This document shows, piece after piece, positions 52,669 to 62,248 of a stretch of 64,000 nt of DNA. A model generated the notes under the pieces. That model saw nothing but the letters and a program-made list of their open reading frames with translations, had not been told where the DNA came from and ran no database searches. The stretch spans positions 1-64,000 of the forward strand of contig NZ_LMHW01000016.1 in assembly GCF_001428525.1 (NCBI RefSeq). The letters are read 5' to 3'. Both the position numbers and the translations under genes were made by a program. How positions within the stretch are numbered: the stretch's first letter is position 1; each line of letters opens with the position of its first letter. Origin of the DNA: Flavobacterium sp. Root186 (GTDB lineage Bacteria; Bacteroidota; Bacteroidia; Flavobacteriales; Flavobacteriaceae).

Positions 52669-52893
52669 CTATTGTATCATTTTACAATTCACACCAAATT
52701 TATCTGCTTCTGCAAGAAACTCTTGAGCCATATTTTCATCTTCAATTTCTAAAATTATTATCTGATCGTCTAAAAGCATATCAGTATTTGTTTTAGATTC
52801 AGACAAAGACAAACCTAATTTTTCGTATTGCAATTTAGTTAGAGACACTTTCTTCAATCCATATCTCCAACTTTCCATTATTACTTTTACCAT
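52669..52893 (-). CDS. small hypothetical protein, first of an orphan pair
   Basis: A 74-residue protein. The N-terminal half WRYGLKKVSLTKLQYEKLGLSLSESK is basic and amphipathic; the C-terminal half (QIIILEIEDENMAQEFLAEADKFGVNCKMI) looks like a beta-alpha-beta unit. No family recognised. It lies behind the nrdA terminator (52907-52938), so it has its own start of transcription, not seen. Confidence 0.6.
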   Translation of the reverse strand: MVKVIMESWRYGLKKVSLTKLQYEKLGLSLSESKTNTDMLLDDQIIILEIEDENMAQEFLAEADKFGVNCKMIQ

Positions 52894-52906
52894 AAATATT
52901 TATATT

Positions 52907-52938
52907 AAAAAAGCAGCTATCATTACAATAACTGCTTT
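52907..52938 (-). terminator. terminator of nrdA
   Basis: On the minus strand aaagcagttat / atagctgcttt form an 11-bp stem with one G-U and a 7-base loop, followed by T residues. It lies 44 bases past the nrdA stop. Confidence 0.75.
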
Positions 52939-52981
52939 ATATAATTAAAATCTAAAATCTCAGATCTATAATCTAAAACTA

Positions 52982-55375
52982 TTAAGACCCACACATTTCA
53001 CAATCTTCAGGATCAGCGGCTTGTGCTTTTAAAAGCATAGCTTTGTAATCCTCAACACTGATTTCTTCTGTTTCAGCAACTAAAGATGGGGCTGTTTCTT
53101 CTTTTTTATCGTTGTTCAATGTGAATTTAATCGCATCAACTGCTGATTTTGTTCTTAGGTAATACATACCAGTTTTTAAGCCTGACTGCCAAGCGTAGAA
53201 GTGCATTGACGTTAGTTTAGAATAGTTGGCATCTTGCATGAACAAATTCAATGATTGCGATTGATCAATGAAATAACCTCTTTGACGAGACATATCGATA
53301 ATATCTTTCATCGACATTTCCCAAACTGTTTTGTATAGTTCTTTTAAGTCTTGCGGGATAATATCAATATTTTGAACAGATCCGTTATGACGCATAATTT
53401 CCTGTTTCAACGTTTCGTTCCATAAACCTAATTTTACTAAATCTTCTAGTAAATGTTTGTTTACTACGATAAACTCTCCAGATAATACACGACGTGTATA
53501 AATGTTTGATGTGTACGGTTCAAAAGCTTCATTGTTTCCAAGAATTTGAGAAGTTGAAGCTGTTGGCATTGGTGCAACCAATAATGAGTTACGAACTCCA
53601 TGCTCTACCACTTCTTTTCTTAATGAAGCCCAGTCCCAACGTCCCGATAATTCTTCATCTTTCATTCCCCACATATTGTATTGGAATTCTCCTTTAGACA
53701 TTGGAGATCCTTCAAATGTAGAATACGGCCCTTCTTCTTTTGCCATTTCCATAGAAGCGGTTACAGCAGCGAAGTATAATGTTTCAAAAATCTCTTGGTT
53801 TAATGTTTTAGCTTCATCACTTGTAAAAGGCAAACGCAGCATAATAAAAGCATCTGCTAAACCTTGCACTCCTAATCCAACCGGACGGTGACGCATGTTT
53901 GAATTTTCAGCCTCTTGTACTGGGTAATAGTTTCTGTCGATTACTTTGTTTAAGTTACGAGTTACACGTTTTGTAACGTTGTAAAGTGCTTCGTGATCGA
54001 ATTTTCCGTTTTCAATAAACATTGGTAACGAAATAGAAGCCAGGTTACAAACCGCGATTTCATCTTTAGAGGTAAACTCCATAATCTCCGTACACAAGTT
54101 AGAAGAACGAATTGTTCCTAAATTCTTGTGGTTCGATTTACGGTTTGCCGCATCTTTGTACAACATATATGGCGTTCCGGTTTCGATTTGTGATTCAAGG
54201 ATTTTCTCCCATAATTCACGAGCACGGATTGTTTTTCTTCCTTTTCCTCTAAATTCATAATCCGTATACATTGCTTCGAATTCGTCTCCGTAAACATCAT
54301 ATAATCCCGGACATTCATTAGGACACATTAAAGTCCAGGTTGAATCTTCCTGAACACGTTTCATGAATAAATCTGAAGTCCACATGGCGAAGAATAAATC
54401 TCTCGCACGCATTTCTTCTTTTCCTGTATTTTTCTTTAAATCTAAGAAATCAAAGATATCAGCATGCCATGTTTCAATGTAAATCGCAAAACTTCCTTTA
54501 CGCTTTCCACCACCTTGATCTACGTAACGAGCAGTATCGTTAAATACTCTCAACATCGGAACAATTCCGTTTGAAGTTCCGTTTGTACCACGAATATAAG
54601 ATCCTGTCGCACGAACGTTATGAATAGAAAGTCCAATTCCTCCAGCTGACTGCGAAATTTTTGCTGTTTGTTTTAATGTATCATAAATACCATCAATACT
54701 ATCATCCTGCATTGCCAAAAGGAAACAAGAAGACATTTGCGGTTTCGGAGTTCCGGCATTAAACAACGTTGGTGTTGCATGCGTAAAAAACTTTTTAGAC
54801 ATTAAATCGTAAGTTTCAATTACCGATTTTAAATCGTCTAAGTGAATACCAACAGAAACACGCATTAACATGTGCTGCGGACGCTCTACGATTTTTCCGT
54901 TTATTTTAAGAAGATAAGAACGCTCTAAGGTTTTAAACCCAAAGTAATCGTAATTAAAATCTCTTGTGTAAATGATATGAGAATCTAAAAAAGCAGCATT
55001 TTCCTGAATCACTTTAAATACGTCATCAGCAATTAATGGTGCATCCTGACCATTTCTTGGATTTACGTAGTGATACATATCTTTCATCGTTTCTGAGAAA
55101 GATTTTTTTGTATTAGAGTGTAAATTTGAAATCGCCACACGAGCTGCTAATTGTGCATAATCAGGATGTGCAATAGTCATAGATGCCGCAGTTTCTGCTG
55201 CAAGATTATCTAGTTCAGAAGTCGAAACTCCATCATACAATCCTTCGATAACTCTCATCGCTACCTTAACCGGATCTACAAGCTCATTCAGGCCGTAACA
55301 CAATTTTTTGATTCTTTCTGTAATTTTGTCAAACATTACAGGCTCTCTGTGTCCATCTCTTTTTACTACATACAT
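52982..55375 (-). CDS. nrdA: class Ia ribonucleoside-diphosphate reductase, alpha subunit
   Basis: Large subunit, 797 residues, that reduces ribonucleotides to deoxyribonucleotides. Order: ATP-cone (about 1-90, [22 protein letters not shown]), then the active-site domain with [11 protein letters not shown] (about 215), NLCTEIMEF (about 415), NLASISLP, and the Tyr/Cys C-terminal tail with DCEMC as the redox pair. The start MYVVKRDG fits family N-termini. The beta subunit gene is upstream with a 266-base gap, so the two may have separate promoters. Confidence 0.95.
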   Translation of the reverse strand: MYVVKRDGHREPVMFDKITERIKKLCYGLNELVDPVKVAMRVIEGLYDGVSTSELDNLAAETAASMTIAHPDYAQLAARVAISNLHSNTKKSFSETMKDMYHYVNPRNGQDAPLIADDVFKVIQENAAFLDSHIIYTRDFNYDYFGFKTLERSYLLKINGKIVERPQHMLMRVSVGIHLDDLKSVIETYDLMSKKFFTHATPTLFNAGTPKPQMSSCFLLAMQDDSIDGIYDTLKQTAKISQSAGGIGLSIHNVRATGSYIRGTNGTSNGIVPMLRVFNDTARYVDQGGGKRKGSFAIYIETWHADIFDFLDLKKNTGKEEMRARDLFFAMWTSDLFMKRVQEDSTWTLMCPNECPGLYDVYGDEFEAMYTDYEFRGKGRKTIRARELWEKILESQIETGTPYMLYKDAANRKSNHKNLGTIRSSNLCTEIMEFTSKDEIAVCNLASISLPMFIENGKFDHEALYNVTKRVTRNLNKVIDRNYYPVQEAENSNMRHRPVGLGVQGLADAFIMLRLPFTSDEAKTLNQEIFETLYFAAVTASMEMAKEEGPYSTFEGSPMSKGEFQYNMWGMKDEELSGRWDWASLRKEVVEHGVRNSLLVAPMPTASTSQILGNNEAFEPYTSNIYTRRVLSGEFIVVNKHLLEDLVKLGLWNETLKQEIMRHNGSVQNIDIIPQDLKELYKTVWEMSMKDIIDMSRQRGYFIDQSQSLNLFMQDANYSKLTSMHFYAWQSGLKTGMYYLRTKSAVDAIKFTLNNDKKEETAPSLVAETEEISVEDYKAMLLKAQAADPEDCEMCGS

Positions 55376-55641
55376 AAGCTTACTATTTTAGTTATTGAAT
55401 AAATGAAAGTAACTAGAAAACGAATTCCAGTCCTTAAACATTGCGTGTTTTTAAATTATTTTTCGAGAATTACAGGATTCTCAATAGTTGTCCTTTCCCA
55501 ATTTGAATATCAAACCGAAAAGCCGTTAAAATTGCTATTAAATCTCCGATTTGGGTGATAGAGATTTAACCTAAAATGTTCTGTAAAAAATTAATTCAGG
55601 CTTTAGATAAAATTGTCCCGAATTAAAAAAATGCTGTTGTT
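55376..55641. promoter_or_regulatory. intergenic region between nrdB and nrdA with a 9-bp hairpin
   Basis: 266 bases without a gene. It holds the perfect inverted repeat ttaaatctc (55538-55546) / gagatttaa (55561-55569) with a 14-base loop. This is not followed by a T tract, so it is not an evident terminator. No strong promoter match was found. It may hold a separate nrdA promoter or leader. Confidence 0.35.
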
Positions 55642-56619
55642 CTAAAAATCTGCGTCAAATGAAATTTTTTGAGCATCGCTGTCTGTGTTCATAACTCCAG
55701 ATTTTTGATACTCGGCAACACGTTTTTCAAAGAAATTAGTTTTTCCCTGAAGAGAAATCATGTCCATGAAATCGAATGGATTCGCTGATCCGTATACGCG
55801 TTCGCAACCTAATTCAACCAAAAGTCTATCTGCGACGAACTCCAGGTACTGTGTCATTAAACCTGCATTCATTCCAATTAAACTTACCGGAAGAGATTCA
55901 GTTACAAACTGTCTTTCGATATCCAGTGCATCAACAATAATTTCTTTGATTCTGTCTTTTGGCACTTTGTTTACCAAATGGTGATTATGCAAGTGAACTG
56001 CAAAATCACAATGTACGCCTTCGTCACGAGAAATCAACTCATTAGAGAAAGTTAAACCTGGCATTAAACCACGTTTTTTTAACCAATAAATTGAACAGAA
56101 AGCACCTGAGAAAAAGATTCCTTCAACAGCAGCAAAAGCAATTAGTCTTTCTGCAAATGAATCAGACTCGATCCATTTTAAAGCCCATTCTGCTTTTTTA
56201 GCAATTGCCGGGAAAACTTCCAATGCATTAAACAATTCTGCTTTTTCTGCCTCATCTTTCACATAAGTATCAATTAATAGTGAATAGGTCTCGCTATGAA
56301 TATTCTCCATCATGATTTGAAAACCGTAGAAAAATTTCGCCTCAGCATATTGAACTTCATTTACAAAGTTCTCAGCAAGGTTTTCATTTACGATTCCGTC
56401 AGAAGCAGCAAAGAATGCTAAAATATGTTTAATGAAATATCTTTCGTCGTCATTCAGTTTATTGTTCCAATCTGTCAAGTCCTGGTGCAAATCGATTTCT
56501 TCAGCAGTCCAGAAACTAGCTTCCATTTTTTTATACCATTCCCAAATATCATGATGTTTGATAGGAAAAATAACGAAACGATTTTTATTTTCTTGTAAGA
56601 TTGGCTCTACTTGTGACAT
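55642..56619 (-). CDS. nrdB: class Ia ribonucleoside-diphosphate reductase, beta subunit
   Basis: Small subunit of 325 residues carrying the di-metal cofactor. Metal-ligand helices are seen in [40 protein letters not shown] and [18 protein letters not shown]-terminal [10 protein letters not shown] is the usual tail that docks to the alpha subunit. An AATCTTTG -7-like site lies at 56671-56678, a poor promoter match. Located upstream of nrdA, same strand. Confidence 0.94.
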   Translation of the reverse strand: MSQVEPILQENKNRFVIFPIKHHDIWEWYKKMEASFWTAEEIDLHQDLTDWNNKLNDDERYFIKHILAFFAASDGIVNENLAENFVNEVQYAEAKFFYGFQIMMENIHSETYSLLIDTYVKDEAEKAELFNALEVFPAIAKKAEWALKWIESDSFAERLIAFAAVEGIFFSGAFCSIYWLKKRGLMPGLTFSNELISRDEGVHCDFAVHLHNHHLVNKVPKDRIKEIIVDALDIERQFVTESLPVSLIGMNAGLMTQYLEFVADRLLVELGCERVYGSANPFDFMDMISLQGKTNFFEKRVAEYQKSGVMNTDSDAQKISFDADF

Positions 56620-56956
56620 GACAATTTTTGTTTAATTTTTGTATTGAATTTCTACCAATTCAATAGACTACAAAGATTGTCAATTACTGCCAAAAATGAA
56701 AGTCAAACTTATTCACAATTTGATGTAGTTTTTAACAACGACCCAAATTTGAAACATTTTTCATACAATAATTAATTTATTGTAAATGAACAGGTTAAAT
56801 ACACCAATTACTCCTTGAAGTCCCGTAAAATATAGACTTTTAAATATAAAAAGCAAGAAATTTTAAATTGTTTTGAAAAGTTTTTTTTGAGTTAAAACTT
56901 TAATTTTTTGAGTTAAAATACAGCCTCGCAAAAGAGTATTTTTTACACTTTAGTTT
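56620..56956. promoter_or_regulatory. nrdB upstream region with a DnaA-box-like site
   Basis: 337 bases with no gene and mostly A/T runs. On the plus strand ttattcaca at 56709-56717 matches the DnaA box TTATNCACA. It lies about 90 bases upstream of nrdB. Expression of nrd genes is tied to DnaA in some bacteria; a single short match is weak evidence. No NrdR-box pair was found. Confidence 0.3.
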
Positions 56957-57526
56957 TTAAGAATTTTTAAGTTCCTGAGCTACCTTTTCAAGTTCCATAT
57001 ACCAGTCTTCACCAAAACGACGAATCAATGCTTCTTTCACAAATTTATAAACCGGAACTTCTAATTCTTTTCCTAAAGAACAGGCATCATCGCAAATATC
57101 CCATTTGTCATAATTTACCGCTGCAAATTCTGTGAAGTCTTTTACACGAATTGGATACAAATGACAGGAAACTGGTTTTTTCCAATCTACGATTCCTTCG
57201 TTATACGCTTGTTCGATTCCGCAAAGCGCGGTTTTTCCATCAAAAATAACATAAGCACAATCTTTATTATCGATAAGCGGCGTTTCAAGATCGCCGTCGG
57301 TTCCTTTTACCCAGGTTCCCTGTGCTTCGATTGCTGCAATTCCTTCTTTTCTTAAAAAAGGTTTTACTTTTGGATAAATTTCTTCTAAGATTTTAGTTTC
57401 CGCTTCATTCAAAGGCGCACCCGCATCTCCATCAACACAACAAGCCCCTTTACAAGCTGACAAGTTGCATACAAATTCTTTTTCCAGAATGTCTTCTGAA
57501 ATAATAGTTTTCCCTAACTGAAACAT
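56957..57526 (-). CDS. DUF3109 family cysteine-cluster protein
   Basis: About 189 residues. Cys cluster [21 protein letters not shown] near the N-terminus, then [33 protein letters not shown] and [11 protein letters not shown], the DUF3109 pattern, probably binding metal or Fe-S. The frame opens at 57559, but a -7 element lies over that ATG (57557-57564), so the ATG at 57526 ([18 protein letters not shown]) is the likely start. Function not known; the cluster resembles that of the YkgJ family in style. Confidence 0.85.
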   Translation of the reverse strand: MFQLGKTIISEDILEKEFVCNLSACKGACCVDGDAGAPLNEAETKILEEIYPKVKPFLRKEGIAAIEAQGTWVKGTDGDLETPLIDNKDCAYVIFDGKTALCGIEQAYNEGIVDWKKPVSCHLYPIRVKDFTEFAAVNYDKWDICDDACSLGKELEVPVYKFVKEALIRRFGEDWYMELEKVAQELKNS

Positions 57527-57556
57527 GATAATAAAATACGCTAAATTTATAAAATG

Positions 57557-57564
57557 CAAAGATA
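57557..57564 (-). promoter_or_regulatory. -7 element (TATCTTTG) of the DUF3109 gene
   Basis: Full match to TAnnTTTG about 30 bases before the chosen start at 57526. It overlaps the longer alternative start, which argues against that start. Confidence 0.5.
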
Positions 57565-57590
57565 GTCAAAGAAAGCGGATAAAAAATTTA

Positions 57591-57682
57591 CCGCAAAGAT
57601 TCACAAAGACTTCCACGAAGATTCGAAGAATAATTCAGCTTTTGCTCTTTTCGCAATTTTAGCTTTGTGAATCTTTGCGCGG
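57591..57682. repeat. inverted repeat ccgcaaagattcacaaag
   Basis: Arms 57591-57608 and 57663-57682 (ctttgtgaatctttgcgcgg) are inverted copies with a two-base insertion. They lie in the gap between divergent genes. Similar cgcaaag motifs are in 29707-29936. Confidence 0.7.
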
Positions 57683-57802
57683 AAACTTTGCGATACTCTG
57701 TGGCAAAAACAATAATTGTTATAAATATCACTTTTTTAAATACAAAACCATGTTTTTATAACAAAAATACAATCTGTCGAAAAAACACCTAACTTTATTA
57801 TC

Positions 57803-57810
57803 TACTTTTG
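57803..57810 (+). promoter_or_regulatory. -7 element (TACTTTTG) of marC
   Basis: Full match to TAnnTTTG 35 bases before the marC ATG. No TTG at the -33 distance. Confidence 0.45.
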
Positions 57811-57844
57811 CAGCAGTTTCTTAAACCCTTAAAATCAAAGTAAT

Positions 57845-58423
57845 ATGTTAGAAATCGACTTTAAAGAAATCATTACAGTAAGCATGGTACTTTTTGCCGT
57901 AATTGATATTGTAGGTTCAATTCCAATTATTGTGAATTTAAGAGCAAAAGTAGGGCACATCGAATCTGAAAAAGCTTCGATAGTTGCCGGAGCCATTATG
58001 ATTGTTTTTCTTTTTGTTGGAGAAGGTTTATTGAACTTAATTGGCATTGATGTTCATTCATTTGCCGTTGCAGGTTCTTTTGTATTATTTTTTCTGGCCT
58101 TAGAAATGATTTTAGGAATCAGGATTTATCGTGACGAAGAACCGGGCTCTGCTTCTATTGTGCCATTGGCTTTTCCGTTAATTGCCGGAGCAGGAACTAT
58201 GACTACTTTACTTTCTCTTCGATCTCAATTTCATACTATTAATATAATCATTGCGATTTTACTTAATATTATACTGGTTTATGTTGTTTTAAAGTCATCA
58301 AAAAAAATAGAAAATTTACTAGGAGAAAACGGACTTGGCGTGGTCCGCAAGACATTTGGAGTGATACTTTTAGCAATTGCTGTTAAATTATTCGCTGCTA
58401 ATGTTAAAGGTTTGTTTGTCTAA
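57845..58423 (+). CDS. MarC family membrane protein
   Basis: A 192-residue protein with six membrane segments of the MarC/UPF0056 family. VLFAVIDIVGSIPIIVNLR (about 18-36) and the PLAFPLIAGAGTMTTLL turn (about 107-123) are typical family blocks. The role of MarC proteins is not established; an early link to multiple antibiotic resistance has not held. Transcribed alone, with the next small gene 107 bases downstream. Confidence 0.88.
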   Translation: MLEIDFKEIITVSMVLFAVIDIVGSIPIIVNLRAKVGHIESEKASIVAGAIMIVFLFVGEGLLNLIGIDVHSFAVAGSFVLFFLALEMILGIRIYRDEEPGSASIVPLAFPLIAGAGTMTTLLSLRSQFHTINIIIAILLNIILVYVVLKSSKKIENLLGENGLGVVRKTFGVILLAIAVKLFAANVKGLFV

Positions 58424-58529
58424 GATTTATTTTTATACTTTTACCCCCATTAAATTTATAAAATACAACTTTAAGTCATTTTTTATTAGAGTTTTACTTT
58501 GATATTTTTATACAAACAAAACAACCAAT

Positions 58530-58730
58530 ATGAAAATCTTCACTTCAATCTTAGTGCTTTTAGCATTAGCTTTAATTGTTTTTAATATTACGCTGTTAGA
58601 CTTTACAAATCCTTTTCAAGGAGACAGTATGGTAGCTTTTATTGGAATCGCAGCTTCGTTTTGCGCCGTGTTGATTCTTTTGATTTTTAGAATTTCAAAA
58701 AGAATTGAAGAAAAAACAAACGGTCGATAA
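58530..58730 (+). CDS. small two-TM membrane protein
   Basis: A 66-residue protein with two hydrophobic segments (about 3-22 and 34-55) and a basic C-terminus (RISKRIEEKTNGR). No family recognised. It is 3 bases from the flavoprotein gene and translationally linked to it, so the two proteins may act together. Confidence 0.65.
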   Translation: MKIFTSILVLLALALIVFNITLLDFTNPFQGDSMVAFIGIAASFCAVLILLIFRISKRIEEKTNGR

Positions 58731-58733
58731 TAT

Positions 58734-59339
58734 ATGTTTGACGTTTTAATTATCGGCGGAGGTGTATCGGGCATTTCTTGTGCCTTAGTTTTGGGTTCTG
58801 CCAAAAACAAAGCTTTTGCTACCGACAAAAAAATCGGGATTTTTACACATCAGAAAAATTCTTCCTTACAAGAGGCAATTTTCTACAATGCTTATGGCGT
58901 TACGCCAGGAAAATTAGGTTCTGAATTACTAGAAGAAAGTACGCAGGATTTAGCAGCTACTTATCCGCATATCGAACAGATTGCAAATGAAAAAGTAATT
59001 AAAGTAGAAGGTTCTTTTCCTTCGTTTACTGTTGTTACTAATAAAAACTCTTATCAAACAAAAAATATCGTTGTGGGAATTGGTTCTGCTAATACTTTTG
59101 ATATTGAAGGTTTGACACAATATATTGAACCGCACAAAAAAGCTCTTCCGGAAAAACAGCGTATTCAGCTTAAAAATGAAGATCATAAAGTTGCTGACGG
59201 CATTTATGTTATTGGAACTTTAGCTGGCTGGAGAAGTCAATTGGCCATTGCCGCAGGAAGCGGTGCTGCTGTTGCCACAGATATTCTAACTTTATGGAAT
59301 AACGGAACACAAACTCACTCGCACGACAGCATTCGATAA
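58734..59339 (+). CDS. short FAD-dependent oxidoreductase (thioredoxin-reductase-like FAD domain only)
   Basis: A 201-residue protein with the FAD-binding fold of thioredoxin reductase-type enzymes: LIIGGGVSGISCALVLG near the N-terminus and the C-terminal DGIYVIGTLAGWRSQLAIAAGSGAAVATDIL, which closes the FAD domain. The NADPH-binding domain and the CxxC pair that normally sit between these are absent (usual length about 310). It therefore cannot be a standard reductase and may receive electrons from a partner or bind FAD for another role. No frameshift is seen, so it looks like a genuine compact form. Confidence 0.8.
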   Translation: MFDVLIIGGGVSGISCALVLGSAKNKAFATDKKIGIFTHQKNSSLQEAIFYNAYGVTPGKLGSELLEESTQDLAATYPHIEQIANEKVIKVEGSFPSFTVVTNKNSYQTKNIVVGIGSANTFDIEGLTQYIEPHKKALPEKQRIQLKNEDHKVADGIYVIGTLAGWRSQLAIAAGSGAAVATDILTLWNNGTQTHSHDSIR

Positions 59340-59346
59340 AATTATT

Positions 59347-59421
59347 AAACCATATAAGTTATATAAGTTCATTTGATGCTTTGCGCATAGATTAAATGAA
59401 CTTATATAACTTATATGGTTT
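59347..59421. repeat. perfect 28-bp aaaccatataagttatataag inverted repeat
   Basis: Arms 59347-59374 and 59394-59421 are exact reverse complements with a 19-base loop, between convergent genes. It is the best-preserved copy of the family also seen at 11865, 32640 and 47739. It may end transcription from both sides. Confidence 0.88.
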
Positions 59422-59443
59422 AAAAAATATTTTATGCTTCAGA

Positions 59444-59761
59444 CTACTTCACCGAAACAATCTGTGTTACTTTGATATGGTTTTCGTCATCGGTTTTCCA
59501 GATTTCTCCTTTTAGCGAAACTACATCTCCAATTTTTAATTGTTTGTAATTTTGCGGTCCGCCAACGTTTACAATGCTGATTGTTGCAAAATATACTTCT
59601 TTTGTATCTGTATTAATTTTTGCTGTGTAACCATCTTTTCCAGATTCTATTGATTCTACTTTTCCTGAAACTACACTATTAGTATTATTTTTCATAGTTG
59701 TACAAGAGATTACAAAAGTCATTAAAACGACAAGGAAACTTATTCTTTTTAGATTTTTCAT
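59444..59761 (-). CDS. small lipoprotein of unknown function
   Basis: A 105-residue lipoprotein (lipobox VISCTTM) with a beta-rich domain (SGKVESIESGKDGYTAKINTDTKEVYFATISIVNVGG, LKIGDVVSLKGEIWK) that looks like an OB-fold. No family name can be given with confidence. It stands alone. Confidence 0.7.
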   Translation of the reverse strand: MKNLKRISFLVVLMTFVISCTTMKNNTNSVVSGKVESIESGKDGYTAKINTDTKEVYFATISIVNVGGPQNYKQLKIGDVVSLKGEIWKTDDENHIKVTQIVSVK

Positions 59762-59850
59762 GTTTTGAGATTTAACCGCGAAGTACGCTAAGATTTATGC
59801 AATGTTCGCTAAGTTTTGTTTTATGTTACTATTAAATTTCTTTTCAAAAT

Positions 59851-60219
59851 TTATGCCAGCTGAACGCAGCTTCCGGCAATAATTTTTAAATGTCCATCAA
59901 ATTGTTTCCAGACTCTTATGTATTTAAAAACGCCATTAATGGGATTATTATCGTAAGTTCCTTTTAATGAAATAGAAACGGCAACTACAGCAGAATCATC
60001 TATAATATTTATAATTTGATCTGAAGCTTCAAGAGAATCGATTTTCATTTTACCTGAACGATACGAATTCAAATCAAATTCTTTGGTGATAGTTTCTCCT
60101 GTTGGCAAATTAAAAAGTAAATCGTCATGAAGGATTCGTTCTAAAACAGAAACATCGGCGTATTTAATTGCGGTTAAAAGTTCAATTTCGGCATTTACAA
60201 TTAGATCTTTTTTCATCAA
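59851..60219 (-). CDS. NTF2-like (DUF4440) protein
   Basis: A 122-residue single-domain NTF2-like protein, cytoplasmic (no signal peptide). The start MMKKDLIVNAEIELLTAIKYADVSVLERILHDDLLFNLPTGETIT is typical of the SnoaL/DUF4440 type. It lies 15 bases behind the S41 peptidase gene and probably belongs to that operon. Distantly related in fold to the proteins at 16648 and 18187. Function unknown. Confidence 0.78.
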   Translation of the reverse strand: MMKKDLIVNAEIELLTAIKYADVSVLERILHDDLLFNLPTGETITKEFDLNSYRSGKMKIDSLEASDQIINIIDDSAVVAVSISLKGTYDNNPINGVFKYIRVWKQFDGHLKIIAGSCVQLA

Positions 60220-60234
60220 ATTATAATTTTAAGA

Positions 60235-61812
60235 TTATTTCTTCGGATTCAAAATTGTTTTAATCATGGCGTCATCTTTTAAAATAACATCATAATAATA
60301 CATTTCACCATATAGCTGACGTGCAAATTCAGCCGTAATATATCTATTTACCAATGCTTTGGTTTTGTCTAATTTAAGATCTAAACCTGTTAGCAAAATG
60401 TAGTTTTTAAACTTTTTGAAATAAGCATCAGAACTTTTCATTTTCTCCAAAAAGGCAGCGAAATTAAGTCCTGCAAAAGCATTTCTGTTTTTATCTAATT
60501 CTTCAAAAACAAAATGACCAACTATTCCCGTTTGAAGCAAATAGGCCACATTTTCGTTTCCATGCTCTGCTTCCATCGGAACAAAAACATCCGGAACGAT
60601 TCCGCCGCCGCCATAAACGATTTTACCTTTTGGTGTTTTAAATTTTAAAGAGTCGGCCACTTTTATGCTGTCTTTTGCATACAATTCGCCAGAATTTATT
60701 CTTGACTCCGATTCTTTAAAATATTCTTCGTTTCCTTTTTTATAAGGTTTTTGAATTGATCTTCCGGTTGGAGTATAATATCTTGCAACAGTTAGACGAA
60801 CCGCAGAACCGTCGTTAAAATCCATTTCGCGCTGTACTAAACCTTTTCCAAAAGAACGACGTCCAACAATAGTTCCACGGTCGCTGTCCTGAATTGCTCC
60901 GGCTAGAATTTCACTTGCAGAAGCACTGTTTTCATTAATTAAAACATATACTTTCCCGGTTTCAAAACTTCCGGCTTTTGTCGCATAAGTCTTTTCAGTT
61001 GTCCCGTTCTTATTTTTGGTAAAAACAATCAGCTGTTTGTCTTTTAAAAATTCATCGGCAATCGCAATCGCTTCTTCCATATATCCACCGCCATTATCGC
61101 GAAGGTCAATTACAAGCGACTGAATTCCTTTTTGTTTTAAACGTGTTAAACCCGTTTTGAATTCATTAAAAGTAGTTTCGGCAAAACGATTGATTTTGAT
61201 GTAACCCGTATTATTTCCAATTAATAAAGAAGCATCGACGCTTTTTATCGGAATGATATCTCTTTTAATTTTAAACTTTAATTTCTTTTGTTCTGATTTT
61301 CTAAAAACGGTCAATTCAATTTCAGAACCTTTGATTCCTTTTAATTTTGAGAATAAACTATCAGACGGTAATCTCCTGCCGTACAATTTCGTTTTTCCTG
61401 CATATAAAATTCTATCGCCAGATTTTAATCCCGCTTTCGCAGAAGGTCCGTTTTCGACCGGTTTTATAATTGCAACAGAATCTTTGTACATATAGAAATT
61501 AATTCCGATTCCAACGAAATCACCTTTCATACTTTCTGCAACTTCAGCTTGTTCGCTTGGCGGAATATAAACAGAATGCGGATCTAATTTTGAGAGTATA
61601 TTATCGACGGTAAGGTTTACAATCGAATCTGTGTTGACGCTGTCAACATATTCGGTATTGATAAAATCAATCAGTTTATTCAGCTTAGTTTTGGAGTAAT
61701 TTTTAGCCAAAAGCTGATCATCTGCGGAAGAGTTTGTTAAACTTCCGATTACGATTCCGAGAGCAAGAGTCGCCCCGATAACGATTGGCAGATATTTTGG
61801 ATTAAATTTCAT
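60235..61812 (-). CDS. S41 family C-terminal processing peptidase (CtpA/Prc-like)
   Basis: A 525-residue protease. One N-terminal membrane segment (about 7-28), a PDZ domain (about 95-182), then the peptidase core with the Ser-Lys dyad Ser298 (ENSASASEI) and Lys323 (SFGKGLVQ), spaced 25 residues apart as in known members. DLRDNGGGYMEEAI is the family block before it. Acts in the periplasm on C-termini of proteins. The start overlaps the stop of the deaminase gene (TAATG), so they are coupled. Confidence 0.93.
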   Translation of the reverse strand: MKFNPKYLPIVIGATLALGIVIGSLTNSSADDQLLAKNYSKTKLNKLIDFINTEYVDSVNTDSIVNLTVDNILSKLDPHSVYIPPSEQAEVAESMKGDFVGIGINFYMYKDSVAIIKPVENGPSAKAGLKSGDRILYAGKTKLYGRRLPSDSLFSKLKGIKGSEIELTVFRKSEQKKLKFKIKRDIIPIKSVDASLLIGNNTGYIKINRFAETTFNEFKTGLTRLKQKGIQSLVIDLRDNGGGYMEEAIAIADEFLKDKQLIVFTKNKNGTTEKTYATKAGSFETGKVYVLINENSASASEILAGAIQDSDRGTIVGRRSFGKGLVQREMDFNDGSAVRLTVARYYTPTGRSIQKPYKKGNEEYFKESESRINSGELYAKDSIKVADSLKFKTPKGKIVYGGGGIVPDVFVPMEAEHGNENVAYLLQTGIVGHFVFEELDKNRNAFAGLNFAAFLEKMKSSDAYFKKFKNYILLTGLDLKLDKTKALVNRYITAEFARQLYGEMYYYDVILKDDAMIKTILNPKK

Positions 61813-62243
61813 TATTCTTCTAAAACAGGAATATGTTGAACTTCAACACCTGCTTTTATTAAAAATTGAATTCCGGAATCATCACGATATCCATCTTGAT
61901 ACACCACTCTTTTTATTCCGGATTGATGTATTAATTTACTGCATTCTTTGCAAGGCGAAAGTGTAATATACAAGGTTGCGCCTTCGCAGGATTGCGTTGA
62001 TCTGGCTACTTTTAGGATTGCATTTGCCTCGGCATGCAAAACATCCCAGCGTGTTAATCCGTCTTCATCTTCGCAGCAATTTTCAAATCCGGATGGAGTT
62101 CCGTTGTAACCGTCAGAAATGATCATTCTGTCTTTTACGATAATAGCTCCAACTTGTTTGCGCTTGCAGTAGGATAACAAACTCCATTCTTTAGCGATTC
62201 GCAAATAAGCTTTATCGTATTTATTTAATTTTTTTACTTCCAT
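61812..62243 (-). CDS. deoxycytidylate (dCMP) deaminase-like protein
   Basis: A 143-residue zinc deaminase. His70-Ala-Glu72 (HAEANAIL) and Cys98-x-x-Cys101 (PCKECSKL) form the zinc site. DGYNGTPSGFENC is typical of dCMP deaminases and ComEB. It converts dCMP to dUMP, supplying dTMP synthesis. Located between hupE-like and the S41 protease, same direction; 5 and 0 base gaps. Confidence 0.9.
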   Translation of the reverse strand: MEVKKLNKYDKAYLRIAKEWSLLSYCKRKQVGAIIVKDRMIISDGYNGTPSGFENCCEDEDGLTRWDVLHAEANAILKVARSTQSCEGATLYITLSPCKECSKLIHQSGIKRVVYQDGYRDDSGIQFLIKAGVEVQHIPVLEE

Positions 62244-62248
62244 TTATT

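Noticed and set aside
58734-59339. Pseudogene of thioredoxin reductase.
   Set aside because: The reading frame is intact and both ends of the FAD fold are present, so a compact functional form is more likely than decay.
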